DNA from: JBHBQE01 sp041776485
Lineage (GTDB): Bacteria > Bacillota > Clostridia > Lachnospirales > Lachnospiraceae
Direction of reading: 5' to 3'
NCBI GenBank assembly: GCA_041776485.1
Contig: JBHBQE010000013.1
Coordinates: 1 to 64,000, forward strand
Length of the DNA stretch: 64,000 nt
The first letter of the stretch is position 1, and each line of letters begins with the position of its first letter. A model generated the notes under the pieces. The model made no database searches, was not told the DNA's origin, and was given only the letters and a program-made list of their open reading frames with translations. A program made the translations under genes and the position numbers. Shown here one piece after another: positions 17,550-27,339 of this stretch.

Positions 17550-18046
17550 TATTTCTCTTCCTCCTCTCCTTCTGAACCAACCTGTCTTAGCCCTCCCTCT
17601 ACAAGCTCTGTATATAGATGTCCGCTTAAATGGTCGATCTCATGGCATAATGCCCTTGCAAGCAATCCTTCCCCGGTAATCTCAAACTCCTTAAAATTAA
17701 CATCATAACCCTTTACCACAACTTTCATGGGACGTCTGACATCTCCCACATATCCGGGCAGCGACAGACAACCCTCTTGGCCAAACTGCTCCCCCTCTGT
17801 TTGGATAATTTTAGGATTAATAAGTACCACAGGTTTGGGAGTTCCAAATTCCTCCCCTACATCAATCACACAAAGCCTCCTTAAAATTCCAACCTGAGGA
17901 GCCGCTAAACCAACACCCTCTGCCTCATGCATGGTTTCAATCATATCCTCAATGAGTTCCTTTATTTTAGGAGTAATCTCTTTTACCTCTTTACATTCCT
18001 TGTTTAAAACAGGATCTCCTTCTTCTCTTATAGCTCTAGTTGCCAT
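17549..18046 (-). CDS. def: Peptide deformylase
   Basis: Removes the N-formyl group from new proteins using a ferrous or zinc ion. The three family motifs are present: GVGLAAPQVG, EGCLSLPG and HEIDH, giving the Cys and two His metal ligands and the catalytic Glu. At 165 residues it is typical, apart from a Glu-rich tail (EGEEEEK). A GGAGG site lies 5 nt before ATG. It follows priA by 13 bp and overlaps fmt. Confidence 0.95.
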   Translation of the reverse strand: MATRAIREEGDPVLNKECKEVKEITPKIKELIEDMIETMHEAEGVGLAAPQVGILRRLCVIDVGEEFGTPKPVVLINPKIIQTEGEQFGQEGCLSLPGYVGDVRRPMKVVVKGYDVNFKEFEITGEGLLARALCHEIDHLSGHLYTELVEGGLRQVGSEGEEEEK

Positions 18047-18059
18047 TTTTCCTCCAATC

Positions 18060-20279
18060 CTATATATTTACCGGATCTATATCATAATATACTGTTATAT
18101 TTTTATTATTTATTAAATCAATATTTAATTTCGTTCTTATATCAATTAAATATTGGATATTTTCAGATTTAATATATATCATTCTCCTGTGCACATCCAT
18201 AAGCTTAGATACTGAGGGGGAAACTAAATTGCTAATCCACAGTCTATTGTCCCAATTCCTCATATCCCTAAGAAGCTTATTTCCGGTTTTCTCAATTAAT
18301 AATTCATCCTTAGACAATAGCATTATCAAAAGTAAGTGCCCCAGTGGAGGATATTGCAGCAACTTTCTATAGCCTATTTCCTTTTCAAAAAATCCCTCAT
18401 AGTCCTGCTTTGCACCATATAACACAGCATAATGACCGGGATTATAGGTTTGTATTATAACCTTTCCGGCATCATTCCCTCTTCCTGCCCTGCCGGAAGC
18501 TTGAGTGATTAAATCAAAGGTTCTTTCCCCACATCTGAAATCATTTACGTTTAAAGAAAGATCTGCTGCTAAAATCCCTACCAGTGAAACTCTTTCAAAA
18601 TCATGCCCTTTTACAATCATCTGGGTTCCCACCAGAATATCTGCTTTGAAATTTGAAAACCTGGATAATATCTTCTCAAAGCCATCCTTGCCCTTTGTGC
18701 TATCTGCATCCATCCTAAGGACTCTGGCACCCGGAAAAATAGACTGTATTTCCTCTTCAATTTTTTGAGTTCCTGCCCTAAAGCCTCCTATATATTTAGA
18801 ATCACAGGATGGGCAGGTATCGGGCATTTTTACATTATATCCACAATAGTGACAATATAGTCTATTATCCCTATGAAGTGACAGGGATATATCACAATGA
18901 GGACATTTTATCACTTCACCGCAGCTCCTGCAAGAAAGGCTAGCCAACATCCCCCGCCTGTTTAAAAACAACATAACCTGTTTTTTATTCTCAAGGGAAA
19001 TATTAATTTCCTCCCTTAATCTTTTACTTATAATGCTGCGGTTTCCTCGCCTTAACTCCTCCCTTAAATCAACTATTTCACAATCGGCGGGCTTTGCATT
19101 TCCCGCCCTTTTTGTAAGTTTAAGGAGCTTGATTTCACCATGCTTAGCTCTATAATAGCTTTCCACACTAGGTGTGGCACTTCCAAGCACCAAGCTTGCC
19201 CCGGATATCTCTGCTCTTTTTTCCGCACATTCTCTGGCATGATATCTGGGCATTTTCTCACTTTTATAACTGCTTTCGTGCTCCTCATCAATTATAATAA
19301 TGCCAAGATTTCTAAAGGGGGTAAACAGAGCACTTCTTGGACCTATAATTATTTTAATCAAGCCCTGCTTTGCCCTTTCAAGCACCTCATAACGCTCTCC
19401 CTGACTAAGCCTTGAGTTAATAACTCCCACAATATTTCCAAAATGATGGTAAAATCTCATAAGGGTTTGATAGGTCAGCGCAATTTCCGGAATAAGTACT
19501 ATGGCTTCTTTCCCTGACAAAAGAACGGTTTCAAGCATAGCCATATAAACCTCTGTTTTGCCGCTTCCTGTTATTCCATGGAGTAAATATTTCCCGTGTA
19601 TCCCACTTGTCCAATCATCCTTAAAGCTTTTTATACATTCTCTTTGCTCATAATTATATATAATATTATTCTCTTTAATATTTAAAACATTCACTGGTGA
19701 ATAATCTTTAGGGATCTCCGTTACCGATAATATCTCTCTTTTTTCCAAATCCCTTATTATATTAGAGCTTATATTTAGCTTTTTGGTAATAACCTCCCAT
19801 GGTAAAGCTCTCTCCCTTATAAGTTCCTGTATCAGCTTCTCTTTAGATAAACTATAATTTTTATTTTTCTTTAGATTGAAAAGATATCCTTTTGCTTTCT
19901 CATTTTCTGCAATTAAACTTACCTCCTTTAATAGAGGCAATTTTATTTTTCTTGACACCGGAAGAACTGTTTTCAGAGCAGAGGCAGTGGTGGCACCATA
20001 ATATTTGGAAATCCAAAGTGCAAGAGTAATAAGCTCTGTTTCCACACTTATCTCGCCATCCTCTATAGAATTAATTGTTTTAAGTTTTTCCGGGTCAATA
20101 TCGGGAATATTTGAAAATCCAATTACATAGGCATTTTTAAGCCTATTACCTGAACCAAAGGGAACCTTAACTATAGAGCCTATTTTAACTCTATTTTCTA
20201 TTTCCTTTGGAAGAATATACTGAAACGGTCTGTCAATCGCCTCGTGATTTATATCTATAATAACATTACAATACTGCAT
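18060..20279 (-). CDS. priA: Primosomal protein N' (replication restart helicase)
   Basis: A 739-residue superfamily 2 helicase that reloads the replisome at stalled forks. It has an N-terminal 3'-DNA-binding domain, Walker A GITGSGKTEVYMA, DEEH box (IIIDEEHESSYKSE), and the eight-cysteine zinc-binding segment inserted in the helicase (CRSCGEVIKCPHC...CHYCG...CPSC). The motif QASGRAGR completes the helicase core. The start lies within the murE 3' end (14-bp overlap), so translation is coupled. Confidence 0.95.
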   Translation of the reverse strand: MQYCNVIIDINHEAIDRPFQYILPKEIENRVKIGSIVKVPFGSGNRLKNAYVIGFSNIPDIDPEKLKTINSIEDGEISVETELITLALWISKYYGATTASALKTVLPVSRKIKLPLLKEVSLIAENEKAKGYLFNLKKNKNYSLSKEKLIQELIRERALPWEVITKKLNISSNIIRDLEKREILSVTEIPKDYSPVNVLNIKENNIIYNYEQRECIKSFKDDWTSGIHGKYLLHGITGSGKTEVYMAMLETVLLSGKEAIVLIPEIALTYQTLMRFYHHFGNIVGVINSRLSQGERYEVLERAKQGLIKIIIGPRSALFTPFRNLGIIIIDEEHESSYKSEKMPRYHARECAEKRAEISGASLVLGSATPSVESYYRAKHGEIKLLKLTKRAGNAKPADCEIVDLREELRRGNRSIISKRLREEINISLENKKQVMLFLNRRGMLASLSCRSCGEVIKCPHCDISLSLHRDNRLYCHYCGYNVKMPDTCPSCDSKYIGGFRAGTQKIEEEIQSIFPGARVLRMDADSTKGKDGFEKILSRFSNFKADILVGTQMIVKGHDFERVSLVGILAADLSLNVNDFRCGERTFDLITQASGRAGRGNDAGKVIIQTYNPGHYAVLYGAKQDYEGFFEKEIGYRKLLQYPPLGHLLLIMLLSKDELLIEKTGNKLLRDMRNWDNRLWISNLVSPSVSKLMDVHRRMIYIKSENIQYLIDIRTKLNIDLINNKNITVYYDIDPVNI

Positions 20280-21732
20280 TTAATGCGTTTTTACATAGGG
20301 TAAGCTCATCCATATAATATCTTTTCCCCTGTATCTCCTGATAATCCTCATGCCCCTTCCCTGCAAGTAATATTACATCTCCGGATTTTGCGTGACTTAC
20401 AGCATATTTTACCGCTTCACCCCTATCCTCAATCATAATATATTCCCCACCGGTAGGCTCTATTCCTGCTTTGATATCCTCCATAATAGCCACAGGATCC
20501 TCAAACCTTGGATTATCTGAGGTTATAATCGTAAAGTCTGAAAATTCTCCACTAACCCTCCCCATAGAAAATCTCCTTTGCCTATCTCTATTCCCGCCGC
20601 AGCCGAATATTGTCACGAGTCTTTTTGCACCGCTGTCTCTCAATACCTTTAATATACTTTCCAGAGCAACTGCATTATGGGAATAGTCAATTATCAGAGC
20701 AAAATCTCCTCCCGTTTCCACAAGTTCAATTCGTCCTTTTACTTTAATATCCTTAAGGGCAGCTTGAATACTTTCTGTATCTATGTTAAGCATTTTACAG
20801 GCACAAATACATGCCAATGCGTTATATATGCTAAAACGCCCCGGCAGCGGAATCTCCATATCAAAGTTTTCCTTTGAAATAACCCTAAATCTGGTTCCAA
20901 GCCTTCCCGGCTTATTAATATATTCTATATTCTGAGCACTATAATCTGCCTTATTTTCTATTCCAAATGTGGTAATCGTACTACAGCTGTTATCCCTTAA
21001 TATATCCTTGAAATATTTATCATCAGCATTTACAATTCCAATTTCACATTGGCGAAAAAGCATGGCTTTACAATTTAAGTAATCTTCAAAATCCGTATGC
21101 TCATTGGGACCTATATGATCAGGACTTAAATTGGTAAAAATACCCACTTTAAAATTAAGTCCTGCTGTACGTTTCATTAAAAACCCCTGGGATGAGGCTT
21201 CCATAACACAATATTTCATTCCCGCATTCACCATTTTTCTTAAATCCCTGTGGATTATATAGCTTTCGGGAGTTGTATTGACTGCATGAATATGCTCATT
21301 TCCTATTATAGTTTCATTGGTTCCCATAAGACCGCAAGGGAAACCTGCAGTGTCAAGTACCTCTTTAATCATATAGGTGCCTGTAGTTTTCCCCTTTGTG
21401 CCGGTAATTCCAATCACACCTATTTCATTTGCCGGATAATCAAAATACGCAGCAGACAGATATGCAAGAGCCAGTCTTGTATCATCCACTCTGATAACTA
21501 ATTTATTTGTTTTTATTTCAATATCCCTTTCAATAACCACTGCCTTTGCATTTCCTGCCAAAGCTTCACCTACGAAATCATGTCCGTCAAAACTGGCACC
21601 GGAAATAGCAACATAAATGCAATTTTCTACTATACATCTACTGTCATACACAAGCTCTGTTATGTCACCGATAAGCTCACCGGATATTATCCTATATTCT
21701 ATATTTTTAAATAGTTCTCTTAAATTTTTCAT
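20266..21732 (-). CDS. murE: UDP-MurNAc-L-Ala-D-Glu:meso-DAP ligase
   Basis: Adds the third residue of the peptidoglycan stem peptide in the cytosol. The ATP loop is GVIGITGTKGKTT and the substrate motif reads TSDNPRFEDP. The DNPR form is associated with meso-diaminopimelate rather than L-lysine, which fits a clostridial wall. The 488-residue length is normal. It begins 2 bp after the DUF5685-like gene and overlaps priA. Confidence 0.95.
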   Translation of the reverse strand: MKNLRELFKNIEYRIISGELIGDITELVYDSRCIVENCIYVAISGASFDGHDFVGEALAGNAKAVVIERDIEIKTNKLVIRVDDTRLALAYLSAAYFDYPANEIGVIGITGTKGKTTGTYMIKEVLDTAGFPCGLMGTNETIIGNEHIHAVNTTPESYIIHRDLRKMVNAGMKYCVMEASSQGFLMKRTAGLNFKVGIFTNLSPDHIGPNEHTDFEDYLNCKAMLFRQCEIGIVNADDKYFKDILRDNSCSTITTFGIENKADYSAQNIEYINKPGRLGTRFRVISKENFDMEIPLPGRFSIYNALACICACKMLNIDTESIQAALKDIKVKGRIELVETGGDFALIIDYSHNAVALESILKVLRDSGAKRLVTIFGCGGNRDRQRRFSMGRVSGEFSDFTIITSDNPRFEDPVAIMEDIKAGIEPTGGEYIMIEDRGEAVKYAVSHAKSGDVILLAGKGHEDYQEIQGKRYYMDELTLCKNALNAVL

Positions 21733-21734
21733 AT

Positions 21735-22514
21735 TTACAGCTCCTCCGGCTTAATATTGTTGCCCTTACATATTCCGGCATATAATGCGCTTTGTATGAT
21801 TGTGGAGTTTTCTCTTATAGGCAGACTGTTTAATGCCTCCATCCCTGCTTTAAGCTGGGTTTTAAGCATTTGTCTAATGTAGATTTCAAAGGACTCCGGA
21901 TCATTTTTCTTTATAAACATAAGAGGGTTGTATTTTCCTCTTTTTTCATTTCTTCTGAGCTTACGATAGGATGTTTGATAAAAATAGTATTTCCCAAGAT
22001 AATATCCCATGTTTCTAAGATTTTCCTTATGTTCATCCTCTTTCCATAAAAATATTTCAGATAATATATTTCCAAAGATAGAGGCAATGGACTCAGGATC
22101 CATATTTATATCATCCTTTGCCTCCCTGTACTCTCTAATAAGCTCCTGCAGCGTTTCCGATTTTTTAGAATAATACATGGATGATATTTTATATGCCCGT
22201 CTTAATATAGGAAAATTCCTTTTAGGAAATTTATATTTTAAAGCAAGATAGGAAAGGATAATATCAAGATTTGCAGCATATACAGTAGCAGTGTTTATAG
22301 AAACAGACTTCCTGTCACATTTACAATTATTAGGAATACCATAAAGCCCGGAAAAAAGCATAACAAGATATGCCATATCCGAGGAGAAAACAGTGGTACC
22401 GAAGGGACCCAGTATCCGTCTTTCCTCCCTTAACAGACCTTGCCTATAGGCATTATAAAGCCTGTTAATTGCCTTATCTATTTCACCCTTTTTAACTCGA
22501 AAAAAAATTCCCAT
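21735..22514 (-). CDS. Unknown protein, DUF5685-like
   Basis: A 259-residue protein whose pattern (lysine-rich start, NRLYNAYRQGLL..., FSSDMAYLVMLFSGLYG, CKCDRK, a long helical second half) resembles the DUF5685 family, usually small Clostridia proteins with cysteines near the N-terminus. Here most of those cysteines seem lost. No signal peptide or membrane helix is evident and its function is unknown. It lies between rnpB and murE with only 2 bp to murE, so it is cotranscribed with wall-synthesis genes. Confidence 0.6.
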   Translation of the reverse strand: MGIFFRVKKGEIDKAINRLYNAYRQGLLREERRILGPFGTTVFSSDMAYLVMLFSGLYGIPNNCKCDRKSVSINTATVYAANLDIILSYLALKYKFPKRNFPILRRAYKISSMYYSKKSETLQELIREYREAKDDINMDPESIASIFGNILSEIFLWKEDEHKENLRNMGYYLGKYYFYQTSYRKLRRNEKRGKYNPLMFIKKNDPESFEIYIRQMLKTQLKAGMEALNSLPIRENSTIIQSALYAGICKGNNIKPEEL

Positions 22515-22541
22515 ATTCTACCATAAAGAAGCTGTTTTAAA

Positions 22542-22876
22542 GCCTAAGATAAGCCGGGTTCTGTTTCCTGTGGTCATCTATCTAATCCTGCTGTCACCAG
22601 CAGGCTTTAGCAACCTACCCAAAGTGTGCCATGCAGTGCGGGCAGCACATCACTTTTGTTTGGTCTTGCTCCGAATGGGGTTTACAATGCCTTTTTTGTT
22701 GCCAAAAAAGCGGTGAGCTCTTACCTCGCCTTTTCACCCTTAGCTTTCGCCGGTATATTTTCTGTTGCACTTTCCCTAGAGTCGCCTCCGCCGGATGTTA
22801 TCCGGCATTCTGCCCTGTGGAGCCCGGACTTTCCTCTCCCGCAAACATAGTCTGCGGCAGCGACCACTTCTTAGAC
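22542..22876 (-). ncRNA. rnpB: RNase P RNA, type A
   Basis: The catalytic RNA that matures tRNA 5' ends. The universally conserved segments read on the minus strand: GAGGAAAGTCCGGGCTCC near the 5' end, GGCGACTCTAGGGAAAGTGC, GGTGAAAAGGCGAGGTAAG, and 3' TAGATAGATGACC plus AGAACCCGGCTTATC. P1 is formed by GTCTAAGA (22876-22869) with TCTTAGGC (22549-22542). The 5' strand of P1 contains the last codon and stop of the upstream kinase. The pairing continues outward to 22 positions (22890-22869 with 22549-22528) with one mismatch and one G-U. Exact transcript ends are inferred. Confidence 0.95.
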
Positions 22877-24529
22877 TTTAAAGCAGCTTCCTCCTATAAA
22901 CTCCCTCATAATGGAATTGTTCGGTATAGCTTCAGTTGGCATAGGGAGTACATATGCCAACAGCTTAAGCAATCTTTTTGCCTCGGCATATTCCTTATCC
23001 TCAGGCTTTATTGCATATAGCTGAGGTTCAGCGTATAATTTCATAACTGCCATTTCATAAATTAAAGCAGAATTAAACATTTCGTCCGCACCCTCTTGAA
23101 ATGGAAATATATTATTCTCCTCTCCCCGTTTTACTGAGGACCACATAGCTATTGTATCCTTAGGAGCAGTTCCTCTGGTTCTTGCATCCCTCACAATACG
23201 CCTAAGAAGCCTGCAATCTGTGGTGGACAACGGATTATGCTCATCAATTGCAAGCATTGATAATGCGGAAATATAAATTTTAAATTTACTTTCCACAGGC
23301 AGGCTGTAGCTTAATTCATCATTAAGCCCGTGTATTCCCTCTATAACAAGCACATCGTCCTTTTCAAGCTTAAGCGTCCTGCCCTTAGGCTTTCTTTCAC
23401 CCAAAACAAAATCAAACAGGGGAAGCTCTGTTTCTCTGCCCTGTAAAAGGCTCTGCATATCCTGATTAAAGCGCTCAATATCAATTCCCTTAATGGTTTC
23501 AAAATCCTTTTCACCAAACTCATCCAGTGGAATATCTACCCTATTTAAGTAAAAGTCATCTAACGGTACCGGATGAGGAGATAATCCCTTTGCCCTAAGT
23601 TGTACAGAAAGCCTATGGGAAAATGTAGTTTTCCCTGACGAAGAAGGTCCGGCTATCATAATAAACTTTACCCCCTGTCGTTTAGCTATCTTTTCTGCCA
23701 ACTCTCCTATTTGCGCCTCCATCAAGGCTTCCTGCATTAAGATAATATCTCCTATTTTCCCTGTGGCTATAGTATCATTTAATGCACCTACCATAGGAAT
23801 GTTCATGGTTTTTGACCATTCCTTGGAATTTTTTAATACACCGAAAAGCTTCTTTGGAGGGTCAAAATCTGCAACTCTCGTTATATCAGCATGGCTGGGA
23901 AACTGAAGTATAAATCCCTCATCAAACTTTACCAAATCGAATCTGGTTAAATATCCTGTACTGGGCACCATATAACCATAGAAATAATCATAAGTTCCCT
24001 CTAAATCATATATATTTGTGTGGGAGTCCTTTCTGTAATACAAAAGGCGTTCCTTATTTTTCATTCCGTTTTTATTAAAGATTTCTCTGGCATAATTCGT
24101 TTTAACAGAGCTTTTATTAAGGGGAATATCCTGCTTAACCAGCTCAAACATTCTTTCCTTTATACCGGACAAAAACTCCTCGGTAATCTCAGTTTCTTCC
24201 CTAAGCTGGCAGTAATAACCATGGGATATACTGTACATAACGTGTAATTCATGGGATATACCATTACACATATCATCTAATGCCTTTTGCAAAAGAAAAA
24301 TAACACTTCTTTTATAGGTTCTCATGCCATTAACAGTACTGGCATCCTCAAAAATCAGCTCTCCACCCTCAGTAATGGGAGTACTAAGTTCCCTTAATAT
24401 TCCGTTATATATACTAAGGGTAATCCTTTCTTTTGCATCACTATATAAATCCAAAGCCACCTGTTCAATCATAGTGCCCTTCGGATAGCTGTATTCCTTA
24501 CCCTCTACAATTATTTTTACTTCTTCCAT
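22871..24529 (-). CDS. TGS-domain uridine kinase-like nucleoside kinase
   Basis: A 552-residue fusion common in Clostridia. Residues 1-60 resemble a TGS domain and the next 120 the second domain of threonyl-tRNA synthetase. From about 285 there is a uridine kinase/phosphoribulokinase-type P-loop, GPSSSGKTTFSHRL, with the base-binding DDFYLNR and DVLVIEGIHGLND segments. It probably phosphorylates uridine or a related nucleoside; the TGS half suggests a regulatory ligand, which is inference. The start is ATG at 24529, overlapping the Nif3-like stop by one base. Its stop codon is part of the RNase P RNA P1 helix. Confidence 0.85.
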   Translation of the reverse strand: MEEVKIIVEGKEYSYPKGTMIEQVALDLYSDAKERITLSIYNGILRELSTPITEGGELIFEDASTVNGMRTYKRSVIFLLQKALDDMCNGISHELHVMYSISHGYYCQLREETEITEEFLSGIKERMFELVKQDIPLNKSSVKTNYAREIFNKNGMKNKERLLYYRKDSHTNIYDLEGTYDYFYGYMVPSTGYLTRFDLVKFDEGFILQFPSHADITRVADFDPPKKLFGVLKNSKEWSKTMNIPMVGALNDTIATGKIGDIILMQEALMEAQIGELAEKIAKRQGVKFIMIAGPSSSGKTTFSHRLSVQLRAKGLSPHPVPLDDFYLNRVDIPLDEFGEKDFETIKGIDIERFNQDMQSLLQGRETELPLFDFVLGERKPKGRTLKLEKDDVLVIEGIHGLNDELSYSLPVESKFKIYISALSMLAIDEHNPLSTTDCRLLRRIVRDARTRGTAPKDTIAMWSSVKRGEENNIFPFQEGADEMFNSALIYEMAVMKLYAEPQLYAIKPEDKEYAEAKRLLKLLAYVLPMPTEAIPNNSIMREFIGGSCFKV

Positions 24530-25308
24530 CAAATCACCCTCCCAGGAAATTTTATTTCCTCACAAATCACATTAATACCACTAAATTTATTTTTAATATA
24601 TTCACCCATGTATTCAATAAAAATATATTCCAGTCCATAATGTCCAGCATCTATTATATTAAGATTTAATGCCCTGCTATCCATGGCATGGTGATATGGA
24701 ATATCTCCTGTTATTAATACCTCTGATCCTTTTGAAACAGCAATTTCTATTTCATCCTTTCCCGAGCCCGGAACGATTGCCACTGTATCTATATTACTTT
24801 TTTCATTGCCATAAATTGTTACATAGGGTAATTTAAATGCTTTTTTTATGCTCTCTGCCATAGACAACAAATCCATAGTTTTATCAAGCCGAAAAATAAT
24901 CCCTATCCCTCTGTTTTCAGGTTCTTCCTCTATTATATCAAGTACTTCCCATTGCGTTAATCCTAATTTTTTTGCAACAATACCTCCCATTATATGAATA
25001 TCAAAATTTGTATGCATTGCAATATGATTTATTTTATTCTCTATCATAGTAAGAAGATTCCTGCCTACAGGAGTATATTCACTAACAGAACTAATCGGGC
25101 TGAAAATCATAGGGTGATGGGTAAGTATAAGCTGGCAGCTATTACTTACAGCTTTTTCTATAGCAGAATCTGACACATCAAGAGCAACAAATACTTTTTC
25201 TATACTGCTGTCTAATCTTCCTACTAAAAGTCCTACATTATCCCACTCCAGTGCTGACTTAAATGGTGCAAGCCTATTCATTTCATTTAAAAAATCTTTA
25301 ACCGTCAT
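24529..25308 (-). CDS. Nif3-like dinuclear metal-centre protein
   Basis: A 259-residue member of the Nif3/YqfO family (DUF34). Metal-binding segments are visible as LILTHHPMIF, IAMHTNFDI and the C-terminal DAGHYGLEYIFIEYM. The family forms hexameric toroids; GTP cyclohydrolase type 2 activity has been proposed but the physiological role is unsettled. The start is set at MTVKDFLNEMNRL (25308), because 69 nt of upstream open frame does not resemble the family. It follows trmK in the widely conserved order rpoD-trmK-nif3. Confidence 0.88.
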   Translation of the reverse strand: MTVKDFLNEMNRLAPFKSALEWDNVGLLVGRLDSSIEKVFVALDVSDSAIEKAVSNSCQLILTHHPMIFSPISSVSEYTPVGRNLLTMIENKINHIAMHTNFDIHIMGGIVAKKLGLTQWEVLDIIEEEPENRGIGIIFRLDKTMDLLSMAESIKKAFKLPYVTIYGNEKSNIDTVAIVPGSGKDEIEIAVSKGSEVLITGDIPYHHAMDSRALNLNIIDAGHYGLEYIFIEYMGEYIKNKFSGINVICEEIKFPGRVI

Positions 25309-25388
25309 TCTTCTTTGTACCCGATAATTTCCATCGTATCCCGTCCATTGCCGATTTATCGAAACAACGGGAAACAAACCTGTTCTCT

Positions 25389-26066
25389 TTATTTTCCTAA
25401 CAAATCATCTAATATTTCCAATTCCAACATCAAAGTTTCTTTCCTTAGATTATTGATATCTCTACTATTGGACATTGAATCTAAAATATTAATGATTATG
25501 TTTTTTTTATGTTCTAAAAACATTACGGAAGGGTTTATCCCATATAGCTTTTGTTTTTGCGATATTGCATATGGAGCTCTTTGCGGGTTAAATTTCATTA
25601 TTGAATAAAATTCATTCCCCTCAAAAACCGTCATGTCCGTTTCATAATAACACAGATCGGACATATATTCCCTAATTAACTTTTCGTCCCTTTGGGGTGA
25701 GAGAATTATACTATTCATACTCTCCCATTTATCTTTCCCCTGTCTTAATATATCCAGCATGAGCATACCACCCATACCTGCAATAACGGCTGTATCTGCT
25801 TCATTTGGCTTCAGCGCAGAAAAACCATTGCCAAGCCTTAATGCAATTTTATCCTCCAGCCCAAATTCCTGTATATTAGATCTAGCTCCTGCCAGGGGAC
25901 CTTCACCAATATCAATGGCAATTGCAGATAGTATATGCCCGCTTTTTATCAAATATATGGGCAAAAGTCCATGGTCGCAGCCTATATCACATATAATACT
26001 CCCTTGAGGTATCATATTGGCAATAGCACTTAGGCGCCTTGATATTTTTGGAATATCAGTCCTCAA
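25389..26066 (-). CDS. trmK: tRNA (adenine-22 N1)-methyltransferase
   Basis: A 225-residue Rossmann-fold methyltransferase making m1A22 in tRNAs of Gram-positive bacteria. The SAM loop is ICDIGCDHGLLPIYL, and GMGGMLMLDIL and ILSPQRDEKLIREY are characteristic of the TrmK/YqfN family. The start is TTG at 26066, inside the end of rpoD (11-bp overlap). It is placed next to rpoD and the Nif3-like gene as in Bacillus. Confidence 0.92.
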   Translation of the reverse strand: MRTDIPKISRRLSAIANMIPQGSIICDIGCDHGLLPIYLIKSGHILSAIAIDIGEGPLAGARSNIQEFGLEDKIALRLGNGFSALKPNEADTAVIAGMGGMLMLDILRQGKDKWESMNSIILSPQRDEKLIREYMSDLCYYETDMTVFEGNEFYSIMKFNPQRAPYAISQKQKLYGINPSVMFLEHKKNIIINILDSMSNSRDINNLRKETLMLELEILDDLLGK

Positions 26067-27324
26067 GATAATCCCTTAGCTTCCTGCTTCTTGAAGGATG
26101 TCTCAATTTCCTTAGTGCTTTAGCCTCAATCTGACGTATCCTCTCTCTGGTAACATTAAACTCCTTACCTACCTCCTCAAGGGTTCTGGCTCTTCCATCA
26201 TCTAATCCAAACCTTAGAATAAGCACCTTTCTTTCTCTTTCGGTAAGGGTATCCAATACCTCATCAAGCTGCTCCCTAAGGAGAGTATATGTGGCAGCAT
26301 CCACAGGGACCGGCACATTTTCATCAGGAATAAAGTCACCCAAATGAGAGTCCTCCTCCTCACCTATTGGTGTCTCCAATGATACCGGATCCATACTGAT
26401 TTTTTGTATCTGCCTTACTTTCTCTACAGTAAGCTCCATTTCTTTAGCTATTTCCTCTGTGGTTGGCTCCCTGCCTAATTCCTGTAATAATTGTCTGGAA
26501 ATCCTAATAAGTTTGTTGATGGTTTCCACCATATGCACAGGTATTCTAATTGTTCTTGCCTGATCAGCAATAGCCCTTGTAATAGCCTGTCTAATCCACC
26601 ATGTTGCATAGGTGGAGAATTTATATCCTTTTCTGTAATCAAACTTCTCTACAGCCTTAATAAGACCAAGGTTTCCTTCTTGAATTAAATCAAGAAACAA
26701 CATCCCTCTCCCCACATATCTTTTGGCAATACTGACCACCAAACGCAGGTTTGCCTCAGAAAGCTGTCTCCTTGCCTCCCAATCCCCCTGTTCCATACGC
26801 TTGGCCAGCTCTATTTCCTGATTAGCAGTAAGTAAGGGAACCTTGCCTATCTCCTTTAAATACATACGAACAGGATCCTCTGTACCAATTCCCTCCAGAG
26901 CAAAAATATCTGTTTGCTCCAAATCTCCGTCTTCCTCGTCATCCTCTGTATCTAACAGGAAGCTATCCTCATCAGGCTCTTCGTTCATTCTAATAACATC
27001 TATCCCATGCTTTTCAAGAAAATCCAGTATCCTCTCTATCTGGCTCTCTCTCAGGTGAAGATCCATTAAGATATCATTAATTTCATCATACTCCAATACC
27101 TTTTTCTTCTTTTCTGCCAGCTTTAATAATTCCTGCAGCTTTTTTTCGTACAATTCTGCAGTATCAGCTTTCTTATCCTTTGACTCTAATGCTTCAGAAG
27201 ATTTGGATTTTGCACTTTTCTCCTTAGGCTCTGCTTCCTTTTCTGCCTTAGCATTTTTTGCTTTCGGATCCTTTACTTCATTTTCGGCATTTTTAGTATT
27301 ATCTGATTCTGTTTTCTTTGGCAT
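26056..27324 (-). CDS. rpoD: Primary sigma factor SigA/RpoD
   Basis: The housekeeping sigma factor. Region 2 (LRLVVSIAKRYVGRGMLFLDLIQEGNLGLIKAVEKFDYRKGYKFSTYATWWIRQ in part) binds the -10 element, and region 4 ends with LEEVGKEFNVTRERIRQIEAKALRKLRHP. An unusual N-terminal stretch of about 70 residues is very rich in Lys, Glu and Ala and is probably disordered. ATG at 27324 has AAGGAG 5 nt upstream. It follows dnaG by 15 bp in the classic dnaG-rpoD macromolecular-synthesis arrangement. Confidence 0.97.
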   Translation of the reverse strand: MPKKTESDNTKNAENEVKDPKAKNAKAEKEAEPKEKSAKSKSSEALESKDKKADTAELYEKKLQELLKLAEKKKKVLEYDEINDILMDLHLRESQIERILDFLEKHGIDVIRMNEEPDEDSFLLDTEDDEEDGDLEQTDIFALEGIGTEDPVRMYLKEIGKVPLLTANQEIELAKRMEQGDWEARRQLSEANLRLVVSIAKRYVGRGMLFLDLIQEGNLGLIKAVEKFDYRKGYKFSTYATWWIRQAITRAIADQARTIRIPVHMVETINKLIRISRQLLQELGREPTTEEIAKEMELTVEKVRQIQKISMDPVSLETPIGEEEDSHLGDFIPDENVPVPVDAATYTLLREQLDEVLDTLTERERKVLILRFGLDDGRARTLEEVGKEFNVTRERIRQIEAKALRKLRHPSRSRKLRDYLED

Positions 27325-27339
27325 ATTCACTCCTTATAT

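Noticed and set aside
22626..23020. Plus-strand open frames of 74 and 129 codons
   Set aside because: They lie across the RNase P RNA and the kinase 3' end in antisense and lack ribosome sites.
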